Part shown: in pieces, positions 34,401 through 39,641 of the stretch | Layout of the letters: each line of letters starts with the position of its first letter | Position numbering within the stretch: position 1 is the first letter of the stretch | DNA from: Chionoecetes opilio | Lineage: Eukaryota > Arthropoda > Malacostraca > Decapoda > Majidae | Direction of reading: 5' to 3' | Assembly: GCA_016584305.1 (NCBI GenBank) | Contig: JACEEZ010023494.1 | Location: 287,395 to 351,394 of the forward strand | Length of the DNA stretch: 64,000 nucleotides | The notes under the pieces: model-generated | What the model saw: only the letters and a program-made list of their open reading frames with translations | Databases searched by the model: none | What the model was told of the DNA's origin: nothing | Translations under genes and position numbers: made by a program

Positions 34401-36678
34401 CTTTTTTTTCTCCCTCTCAATTGCTTGCTCTCTACAGGGGCCTTATCCGCCCATGTATGGAGTATGTCTCACATGTTTGGGGAGGATCCACTCATACAGC
34501 TCTCCTAAACAGGGTTGAGTCAAAAGCTTTTCGTCTCATCAACTCCTCTCCTCTGACTGACTGTCTTCAATCTTTAAATCACCACCGCAATGTTGCTTCT
34601 CTTGCTCTCTTCTACCGTTATTTTCATGCTCACTGCTCTTCTGAACTTGCTAACTGCATGCCTCCCCCACTCCCGCGGCCTCGCTGCACAAGACTTTCTA
34701 CTCATTCTCATCCCTATTCTGTCCATCTTCCTAATGCAAGAGTTAATCAGTATCTTTACTCTTTCATCCCTTTCACTGGTAAACTCTGGAACTCTCTTCC
34801 TGTTTCTATTTTTCCACTTTCCTATGACTTAAATCTTTTCAAAAGAAGAGTAATAAGACACCTCCCGAACTAAATTGGCCTACCCCTCTGTTTTTATTTT
34901 ATTCTCTTACTGTCTTCTTTATAGGAACTGGCAACTAAGCGGGCTTTGTGTTACCCATTTTTGGTGTGCCCTTGGCCAGTTCCTTGTGATGTATATATAA
35001 AAAAAAAAAAACGTCATCTCCAGCCATAAGAAGGTTTGCCGAAAAGCACGATTCTAATCTTACATCTACAAAATGACCTTAGGACTAGAAGTAGAGATAA
35101 GTCTAGAATATATGATGCTTTCCTACAATTAGGCATGGAATCACAATGAAAAGTAAACCCCTCATATCCATTAACACAGCACAATCAAAACAAGGCTAAA
35201 CATACATACCATGGTCATGGTGAAGGCTGAGTTGATTTAGGAATGGGGGTGTGTGGCTTTGGGTGACATTACCAACATGGACAAGTCTTGTTGATAAAAT
35301 TAACATTGATTTGCTTGTATTCAACTGTGTCAAGGGTAAATAAATTGCAAATGTGTGTGAAAGGCAACAACCTTGTAAATTAATTTTGGCATGGCTTTAA
35401 GGGGACCGTCACACTAATATTTCCGAAAAAAATCGAAATATTCGAGAAAAAAATCATGCGTAGTTTACGCATCTTAGGAAAAATTAGTCTGGTGTCTCTG
35501 AAAACGACCGTTAAGTTCTCGTCCATTATTACCACAACGACTAATTTTCCCTAGCCTACAATAGATGCTTTATATAATGGAGATAGTTATATTTTCCGGA
35601 AACTCATATTAAAAAAAAAATAATAATAATAATAATTTCATCACCAAATTTTATGGTCGCCGTTTCCATTAAAAACACTATCTCTATCAGAAAAAGCACT
35701 AAAACTTGGCCGGGAGAATTTAGTCCGGGTCTCAGATAACAGGGAAGTAATTGAATAGAACATACCAAACCTAACCTTATAGGTTTTAATGAAACTTAAC
35801 TATTCAACCATTAAGTATACCTAGCCTAACCTTTTAGGTTTTAATGCCTAACCTAACCTTAACCACTAAGTATACCTAACCTAACCTTAACCATAACCAT
35901 GCATAAAATTCGGTGATGAATTAGTTATTTTTTTTAAATGGGTTTCCGGAAAATAAAACTAGTATCTCGTTTAGAAAAAGCACCTATTGTAGGCCAGGAA
36001 AACTTAGTCGGTGTCTCTGAAAACGACCGCGAAGTTATCGTCCATTATAACCTCAGATCAAGAACTGGAACTGTCGCCGAAAATAGGAACACTCGCCGAC
36101 GTGAAAAATTGGAACACTCGCCGACGTCGGCGAGAATTCCTATCGGCGGCATTTCCAGGTACCGTTCAAAACCATTGGTGCCCAACAACGAAATAATACC
36201 AATAAAAGTACACCTGTGGCCACCCTACCATCCAGCAGTCGATGGATACAGTTTCCCGCCAAGCAACTTCCAACTCAACTCAACCCTACACCTGGTGAAT
36301 TACATAATGAGAGAAGGGTGGCGGCAACCCTGAGGATTGGCCTCAACGAACGACGAGGGAGAAAATTCCTCTTGGGGCAGAAGCACTTAAGGTGAAGTCA
36401 ATTCAAGTTACCCTAGGGAAATTCAAACGCAAAGCTCCACGACCCACACCTCATTTGATATCCACCCAGGGACACATTGGACACTCATAGAGGGTCACAG
36501 CCTGCCACTGTGTGACCTGAAACTTTGACTGAAAATTATTTCGAAAATCTACAAAATATCAAAAAAGTCTACTGTTTTGACTGCCAAGGCATTACCTCAA
36601 TTTGCTGTAAAGCACAGCACATCCCGCGAACACTCCCGAGGCGCCTGTTACTGCTGGCAGGATCATGTCGTACTCCAT
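20458..36678 (-). CDS. TMEM201: TMEM201/SAMP1 (NET5, Ima1 family) inner nuclear membrane protein
   Basis: Eight coding exons: 36596-36678, 33840-33957, 32731-32951, 28545-28692, 27039-27299, 25364-25459, 24228-24328 and 20458-21547. They sum to 2118 nt (705 codons plus stop). All introns are GT-AG and all phases agree. The protein begins [15 protein letters not shown] with an N-terminal membrane segment (about residues 6-24). It then has the Ima1 N-terminal zinc-binding domain with four CxxC pairs at 37/40 (CWFC), 56/59 (CPAC), 108/111 (CQTC) and 151/154 (CRAC). The QYNGF, DGDYN and NYDKEIEDY family motifs are present. Hydrophobic segments follow near 201-220, 249-271, 281-296 and 310-326, then a Ser/Pro-rich region and a last membrane segment near 673-695. 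Human TMEM201 is of similar size (about 666 residues). Family members sit in the inner nuclear membrane and take part in nuclear positioning and LINC/lamina organisation. The start codon is the first in-frame ATG in the exon that supplies the split Arg28. Confidence 0.93.
22020..22250. repeat. GGGTGATGGGTAATGGGTGA minisatellite
   Basis: Roughly nine imperfect units of 25-27 bases composed of GGGTGATGGGTAATGGGTGA plus GTGAAT. It lies in TMEM201 intron 7. The His/Pro/Ile-rich minus-strand frame is its translation. Confidence 0.85.
22262..22330. mobile_element. Fragment of the GTCGCCA-type MITE
   Basis: GGCGTTAATACATACATTT, CATCCATGATTTCAGGAAAG and AGAAGGGGCTATCTGGAGA match internal sequence of the elements at 16397-16875 and 37740-38224. 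Both ends of the element are missing. Confidence 0.65.
22672..23699. mobile_element. Candidate 1.03 kb DNA transposon/MITE with TAGAGCGT ends
   Basis: The left end TAGAGCGT then TACAATTATAGACAG (22672-22698) is mirrored at 23671-23699 by CTGTCCATAATTGTA then ACGCTCTA, with a 4-base difference between the two blocks. Subterminal copies of a CAGTTATCGACA motif occur on the left (22700-22715) and, inverted as TGTCGATAACTG, near 23496-23508. No transposase is visible. It lies in TMEM201 intron 7. Confidence 0.55.
23944..24150. mobile_element. TTAA-flanked MITE, copy a (207 bp)
   Basis: It is bounded by TTAA on both sides (23940-23943 and 24151-24154). The ends CCCCTTCACACCCAGA and GGGTCTCAAGGGG are imperfect inverted repeats. 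The middle contains GACAAGGATACTAAACAGGT and TTGCTATAAAAAATTGTAT. It is closely related to 25603-25808 and, inverted, to 60203-60405. The right end lies just upstream of TMEM201 exon 7. TTAA duplications point to a piggyBac- or Kolobok-type transposase source. Confidence 0.85.
24228..24328 (-). CDS. TMEM201: TMEM201 exon 7 (membrane segment)
   Basis: The acceptor is CCTGCATAG and the donor is AATAA|GTATGTGG (phase 2). It encodes [18 protein letters not shown] and [12 protein letters not shown]. The last codon, Lys343, is completed by the A that begins exon 8. Confidence 0.88.
25364..25459 (-). CDS. TMEM201: TMEM201 exon 6 (membrane segment)
   Basis: 32 codons, phase 0 on both sides, [19 protein letters not shown]. 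The acceptor is TTTCCAG and the donor is CTTCAG|GTATGT. It is too short to show as a long open frame and was found from its splice sites and hydrophobicity. Confidence 0.88.
25603..25808. mobile_element. TTAA-flanked MITE, copy b (206 bp)
   Basis: TTAA at 25599-25602 and 25809-25812. The ends are CCCCTTCATGCCCAGA and TCCTCAAGGGG. It has the same internal landmarks as copy a (GACAAGGATACTAAACAGGT, TTACAATGGAAATTACGTT). Confidence 0.85.
26123..26942. mobile_element. 820-bp TTAA-flanked DNA transposon relic
   Basis: Perfect terminal inverted repeats GGGGAGAGTCCGCCGTGAA and TTCACGGCGGACTCTCCCC, immediately flanked by TTAA on both sides (26119-26122 and 26943-26946). The internal sequence is AT-rich with no transposase recognised. 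It has a different end sequence from the 207-bp family but the same target preference. It lies in TMEM201 intron 5. Confidence 0.85.
27039..27299 (-). CDS. TMEM201: TMEM201 exon 5 (two membrane segments)
   Basis: The acceptor is TTTTTTCAG and the donor is TTATTG|GTGAGA. The 87 codons include the hydrophobic stretches [18 protein letters not shown] and [14 protein letters not shown], separated by a His/Asp-rich loop. Confidence 0.93.
27363..27600. repeat. (CA)n/(TA)n microsatellite
   Basis: A CA tract is followed by two long TA tracts separated by about 60 unique bases (27487-27530). The TA tract is the insertion target of the adjacent Tigger-like element. Confidence 0.9.
27611..28103 (+). 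mobile_element. Tigger/pogo-like element relic with TA target duplication
   Basis: Terminal inverted repeats CAGGTTGAAGTTCCCAAACT and AGTTTGGGAACTTCAACCTG, flanked by TA on each side (27609-27610 and 28104-28105). Inside, a short frame at 27896 begins [18 protein letters not shown], which resembles the start of pogo/Tigger CENP-B-like transposases. The left subterminal region has two tandem copies of a 31-bp unit containing CCAAGACTCGGCAACACCC. At 493 bp it is an internally deleted copy. Confidence 0.88.
27896..27994 (+). pseudogene. N-terminal stub of Tigger/pogo transposase
   Basis: 33 codons including the stop: [12 protein letters not shown], then a basic stretch, then [11 protein letters not shown] followed by TAG. 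SEKIxLL is the first helix of the CENP-B-type DNA-binding domain in pogo-family transposases (family knowledge). The rest of the transposase, including the DDE domain, is absent. Confidence 0.75.
28545..28692 (-). CDS. TMEM201: TMEM201 exon 4 (fourth CxxC pair)
   Basis: The acceptor is TCTTCCAG and the donor is GTGGTG|GTGAGT. It completes Arg141 and encodes [22 protein letters not shown] repeat at the donor allows a one-codon ambiguity of the splice site. Confidence 0.93.
28840..28988. repeat. Inverted repeat with GGATATCCGG core
   Basis: CTTTACTCTGATATCCGAAT, CCGGCCACCAAGATTGTCCG and CATATCCGG are answered by CCGGATATCCGGACAATCTT, GGTGGCCGGATTCGG and ATATCAGAGTAAAG. The outer arms run into CTCCTGCTCCTCC on the left and GAGCAGGAGAAGG on the right, so the minisatellite at 28988-29310 starts inside the right arm. 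TMEM201 intron 3. Confidence 0.85.
28988..29350 (+). repeat. GAGCAGGAGAAGGAG minisatellite
   Basis: Units of 12-33 bases built from GACGAGCAGGAG, AAGGAG and GAGCAGGAGGGG, ending in (AAG)n and (GGT)n. The long open frames translate to Asp/Glu/Gln/Lys or Arg/Ser runs and are repeat artefacts. Confidence 0.9.
29361..29463. repeat. ~48-bp-arm hairpin just upstream of the CCDC25-like retrocopy
   Basis: GAAGAGGTAGGAGTTAGCAG, CAGCTTTGAGTTATGAAGAA and TAGAAC are repeated in reverse complement as GTTCTA, TTCTTCATAACTCTAAGCTG and CTGCTAACTCCTACCTCTTC, with about five bases between the arms. There is one mismatch per arm. Confidence 0.85.
29487..30143 (+). CDS. Unknown acidic protein encoded in the retrocopy
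   Basis: 218 codons if started at 29487; inner starts at 29574 ([13 protein letters not shown]) or 29607 are also possible. After the N-terminus comes a cysteine/basic patch, [19 protein letters not shown], then a long Glu/Asp/Gln-rich part ([27 protein letters not shown]) ending [16 protein letters not shown] do not recognise the family. The basic, Cys-containing segment followed by an acidic coil suggests no enzyme. The stop (TAG, 30141-30143) is in the same frame as the CCDC25-like frame 30 bases later, so the two may once have been one reading frame. Confidence 0.45.
   Translation: MLQLCVLEENLYCHPPCFACTFICISLRVMELKSITMKIQTLTPPAMPGPGATKTPKEGTKAGCCAFVRAFLRMFKRKKRAHHTSCGRLTEPAIEDPVVEESPGPDQQSALLDHAPEELVKKWEIERVEEEQVEEVLDVQKTVETETESGVIRRVEEEQEEQEMQEEEPVVAEQVPEDSSLKVPDADESDLDENIADDSDSEESSSDESAKPAPPVKN
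30174..30683 (+). CDS. CCDC25-like protein (NFACT-R domain), retrocopy
   Basis: 169 codons. Residues about 20-150 follow the CCDC25/NFACT-R domain order: [12 protein letters not shown] (compare MGKDKYENEDLI in CCDC25), [57 protein letters not shown] and [18 protein letters not shown]25 is a membrane-associated coiled-coil protein reported as a sensor of extracellular trap DNA in mammals; NFACT-R domains are otherwise known from the ribosome-quality-control protein NEMF. The usual C-terminal coiled coil is lost by a frameshift at about 30650: in the next phase [20 protein letters not shown] continues the coil. The VFFHVD...HVYL core is intact. Confidence 0.75.
   Translation: MNGPSAGPELLLRPRGAVITFCSDVVDPPATLLMGSDKHENDHLLAQATDCLVFFHVDALPSAHVYLQLEPGQALRDVPRILLNDAVQLCKANSATGNRLGKVVVVYTLGSNLSKTRHMKAGEVGFVCDREVHKILVSKRDDKIIDRLNNTKRKVLSRKSEQGEAAASQ
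30684..31263 (+). pseudogene. Frame-broken C-terminal tail of the retrocopy, KH-like
   Basis: In the phase of 30946, translation from about 30659 gives a coiled coil, a stop at 30727, a basic/acidic stretch ([17 protein letters not shown]), another stop at 30909, then an uninterrupted 105 codons. The last part ([55 protein letters not shown]) has the spacing of a KH-type RNA-binding fold, ending in a Lys/Ala/Gly-rich tail. The family is not certain. Known CCDC25 proteins are not expected to carry this part. Confidence 0.4.
31343..31412 (+). repeat. Poly(A) tract followed by (AAT)n
   Basis: About 30 A residues pass into AATAATAAT repeats. The A tract marks the 3' end of the retrocopy; the trinucleotide array probably grew from it. 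Confidence 0.8.
31440..32413. other. Intronic DNA, nothing recognised apart from simple repeats
   Basis: TMEM201 intron 3. It has a pyrimidine-rich stretch (31750-31970), a short (ATA)n tract (31974-32005) and TTAGG-type motifs (CCTTACCTTACCTAACC near 32155). No gene was found. Confidence 0.4.
32414..32478 (+). CDS. Weak candidate first exon on the plus strand
   Basis: ATG in context ACAAGATGG, 65 open bases reading [17 protein letters not shown], then a good donor (CACG|GTAGGTG). A CCAAT motif (GGCCAATCAGAG) lies about 15-25 bases upstream and the local composition is GC-rich. No continuing exon was identified and it could be chance or a TMEM201-intron regulatory patch. Confidence 0.2.
32731..32951 (-). 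CDS. TMEM201: TMEM201 exon 3 (third CxxC pair)
   Basis: The acceptor is GCCTCCAG and the donor is TACAG|GTATGA (phase 2). It encodes [12 protein letters not shown], then [15 protein letters not shown] and NYDKEIEDY. The sequence between ([11 protein letters not shown]) is low in conservation, as in other family members. Confidence 0.95.
33840..33957 (-). CDS. TMEM201: TMEM201 exon 2 (first two CxxC pairs)
   Basis: The acceptor is TTTTTCAG and the donor is GAG|GTAAGG. It encodes [15 protein letters not shown] through [14 protein letters not shown], the conserved heart of the Ima1 N-terminal domain. Confidence 0.95.
34065..35012 (+). pseudogene. 5'-truncated LINE (reverse transcriptase C-terminus) with A-rich tail
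   Basis: Translation gives [36 protein letters not shown] and [18 protein letters not shown], then after a one-base shift near 34385 [37 protein letters not shown] and [20 protein letters not shown], ending at a stop at 34873. This is the C-terminal third of a jockey/CR1-group non-LTR reverse transcriptase, after the catalytic FADD box, which is missing. A 3' UTR leads to TATATA then A(13) at about 35000-35012. It is inserted in TMEM201 intron 1, opposite to the gene. Confidence 0.85.
35440..36160. repeat. Diverged relative of the B' hairpin joined to a D-type segment
   Basis: Inverted arms: 35485-35590 and 35938-36050 share GTGTCTCTGAAAACGACCG, GCCTACAATAG / CACCTATTGTAGGCCAG and TTTCCGGAAA. 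The core (35760-35910) is full of CCTAACCTTA motifs, as in B'. A third, more decayed arm is at 35665-35750. Immediately right, 36098-36155 matches the palindrome D arm: GGAACACTCGCCGACG, TCGGCGAGAATTCCTATC. The two modules that are nested neighbours in the 7.7 kb unit are therefore adjacent here too. TMEM201 intron 1. Confidence 0.7.
36596..36678 (-). CDS. TMEM201: TMEM201 exon 1 (start, first membrane segment)
   Basis: ATG in the context GTCACCATGG. It encodes residues 1-27 plus two bases of Arg28 and ends AAATTGAG|GTAATG. No other exon upstream of the CWFC exon supplies the required phase 2 with a start codon and a hydrophobic segment. Confidence 0.85.
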
Positions 36679-36772
36679 GGTGACTTGTACTTCTTATCAA
36701 CACTGTGTTATCCCCTAGGGCCTAGAGCGGCGGGTGGACGCTGTAAATTTAAACTGGGTTGCTCCCCCGCGT

Positions 36773-36784
36773 GGCCGCCATTTC
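36773..36784 (-). promoter_or_regulatory. YY1-like motif upstream of TMEM201
   Basis: AAATGGCGGCC on the minus strand about 95-105 bases upstream of the TMEM201 ATG fits the YY1/Pho core (ATGGCGGC or CCAT). It lies in a local GC-rich patch. No TATA box is seen. Function is inferred from motif and position only. Confidence 0.4.
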
Positions 36785-37319
36785 ACCTCAAAAAAACACA
36801 TGGCCGGCGGGGCGATCTTGATCCCTGGGTTCAGTTCAGTGTCTCTAGTTCAGTTGTGAGTCGGGAGTCTGGCCTTTTTCAACGGCACTCCCTGACGTGT
36901 TTCTTCTTGCTGTCTGGGTCTTTATTAGTAGTTGTCTTCTCTTATTCTATATATTTTTTAGTTTCTTACTTCTTATTTTCTCTGGTCATCCAAAAACTGT
37001 TGATTGTTCTTTTTGCTTCTTCCACATTCCCATGATCCATCTCTAAACACTCCCCCAGACCCCCACTATATCCTCTTCCTCCTCTATGTAAGGTTGTTGT
37101 AGCCTCGCACTTTTCTTTCTTTCATTACTGTATGCTAGGCACCATCCTGAGTAATGATGGTAGTCACGTTTGATTCGGTGGCACCTTTTTATTGGAGAAA
37201 AAATCCTTATAGCTTGTATCATACATATTTTTAAACTAAATTTATCTATTAAAAGCCTCAATATGTCCTCCATGATAATGCTCCTACTACATGTTTTGTT
37301 GTAATTCTTTACTTTGTCT

Positions 37320-38224
37320 ACCGTAGATAACACTTTAGTCGCCACCTGCCCTAATGTCGCCTGGCGCCAAATATTACGAATTATAGCATCACTACTGATT
37401 TTTATGTGCCACTGAAGATGATACACAGTAGTTTATATCATGACTGTATAATCTACCCTGTTTCAGTGTTGTTCTATGCTTTGTATCTGCAAGTATTATA
37501 TACGGTTTCAAATTTCCCCACTGGTTTTTTTTTTCGGGCGACGACGACGGTGGGAGGACACTACGGTAGGGTAGAGTACCTTGAGACCCTACGGTAGGGT
37601 ACCCGCCAGAAATGAAAAATAACACAAGGGGGGAGGCGAACCCCCCCACCCCCCAAGTGAGAGGTTTGGTTACGTAATCAATGTCCACTTGTCCAGGCGA
37701 GTTTAATGGCCACCGAGACACGGTGGCCACGGTTTAATGAACTACCGTAGATAGCAGTTAAGTCGCCAGGACAACTTTTTTTTTCTGTTTACAGACGTGT
37801 GGTGGCGTTAATACTTACATGTCTACATCCATGATTTCAGGAAAGTTAGAAGGGGCTATCTGGAGACTCAAGTGTCATTTTGTGTCTTCATCTGTGTCAT
37901 AGTATGGCTATAAATGAACAAATTAGAAAAATATCTACAAAGTGGCTACCAACAGTAGAGTAGCCATCTAGTGTTTATTTACCGAGTGTCGTACCGCTGT
38001 CGTCGTCGCCAGAAGAAAAAAAACGCGTAGTGAAATTTGAAACCGTATATACTTAGATACAAAGCATAAAACAACGCTGAAACAGCGTAGATTATACAGT
38101 CACGATATAAACTACTGTGTATCATCTTCAGTGGCACATAAAAATCAGTAGTGATGTTATAATTCGTAATATATGGCGCCTGGCGACATCACTGCAGGTG
38201 GCGACTTTACTGTTATCTACGTAT
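37320..38224. mobile_element. Composite GTCGCCA-type MITE
   Basis: The left end TACCGTAGATAACACTTTAG and the right end GTTATCTACGTA with AGTCGCCA/TGGCGACTT are inverted repeats. Arms 37320-37545 and 37990-38224 pair over about 225 bases (GAAGATGATACACAGTAG, ATACGGTTTCAAATTT, CGACGACGACGG). A second element start, TACCGTAGATAGCAG, lies inside at 37742 and leads into a copy of the 16397-16875 sequence. It may be two overlapping insertions. A further CTACGGTAGGGTA repeat occurs twice at 37560-37600. Confidence 0.75.
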
Positions 38225-38239
38225 CAGGGGGGGTCGCAG

Positions 38240-39573
38240 CCATCCCAGTTGTCAGGAAAAATTATTGGTCAATACTCATAAGGGTATTGGTTGAAATTGC
38301 ATATGTACCATTAGATCACTATACTATATCAAGCAGCTTCTTTGTACTTTTGATATGATGAGACTCAAAACTGATCCGTTGTAATATTTTTCACCACTAA
38401 TGCATGTAAAAAAGAAACTAGTTCATGATCATAAGATTCTTAATACTAATCTCTTTGGCCAATTCATTGTAACTTTTTCTTGGCTTAATAGCTTAAAAAA
38501 GTATGTTCAGTAAATACATAACTTCATGAGAAAGTTTGTGCAGAGCAAGCCTACTTTTTCAGGGAGGCAAGGAAAAATGGTAGTGCAAGACTACAACCAT
38601 GGTCACTTCAGAGGGCAAGAGTACCCAAGAAGCGCAGCAGAGTAAATGTTAGAAAAACTCGATTCACTTATCAGGCAATAAATAAGTTTCAATGAGCAAT
38701 CACTATACCACTTATCTTACATGTATATCTTGCCAGGGAAAAGAGTAATACCCACTCAAAATCGACAGTTTTATTATCTTAATACTGGAAGGGTAGTTCC
38801 AAAATATATTAAGTACCATTAACAATGCTCTCATGTAGGTTCTCTGACTAAAGTAATTCATTTTGTACATCTCTGACCAAGTATAACAGCGACACCACCG
38901 GTGCTCCTCCCTAAGTCAGTAGGTACTGTCAAACTTGGGTGGAAAGAAACGCCTGATATACCTACTATGTGTATTGGTTGTCAGTACAAAAAATAATACA
39001 AATTTTAAAATTTCCAGTCTCTGGAAATTTGAGTGGCAGACTTGCCATGTGTTCGATAAAAATTGTAACTTATTCCAAGAATGACTAAATAAAACCTTAG
39101 GGTAGTTCTGGTTTCAATACTTGACAGATTTACACCCTCACAGGGGGAACTGCCTGTAAGCCACAGAAAAAAAGTTCACAATACTAATTTGTGATCTCCA
39201 CCACAGTAGGCACACACACTAGGTCACACCAGTCCCACATAAAAAGCCAACGCATCTATAACGATGAAGGCTCCATGACCCGCTGGAACAACCCTGTGGC
39301 CATCCAGAGCCCAGGATAAATTAGTTCCGGCAGAACAAAGCCTTCAGTTCCTGGGAAGTTTGCCGTGCTGCAAGACTGGCTCAATATTTCATAGTCTAGA
39401 AAAATCTTCAATCTGGTCCAGCATGCCAGTCGATTAAAAACGTTATCTTCTGATTTTGTCAGCAACGGTTGGTACCACGCTGTCAGACCAGTTGAAGACT
39501 GGGGGAGTGAGGGTGCTAGTATGTGTCTCCATTATCCCAGTTGGTGGTGTAGTTGTGCCCTTGGTCGCGCCAA
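38240..39573 (-). other. 3' untranslated region of squid and downstream DNA
   Basis: No open frame of interest. The first AATAAA on the minus strand below the stop is at 38770-38775, about 800 bases after the squid stop codon, so 38.77-39.57 kb is probably 3' UTR. The open frame at 39443-39664 is a shadow of the last squid exon. Confidence 0.45.
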
Positions 39574-39641
39574 TCAGTACGGCTGGTGCCGCGCCTGCTG
39601 CCGCCCGTGTTGGCTCTTCCCCCCGCCGTACCCTTGCCCGC
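39574..39641 (-). CDS. sqd: sqd exon 6 (C-terminus, HQPY end)
   Basis: 68 nt: GQGYGGGKSQHGRQQARHQPY then TGA. The acceptor is GGCTATTACCAG. The RQQ...RHQPY ending is the same as in Drosophila Squid, which fixes the exon and reading frame. Confidence 0.92.
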
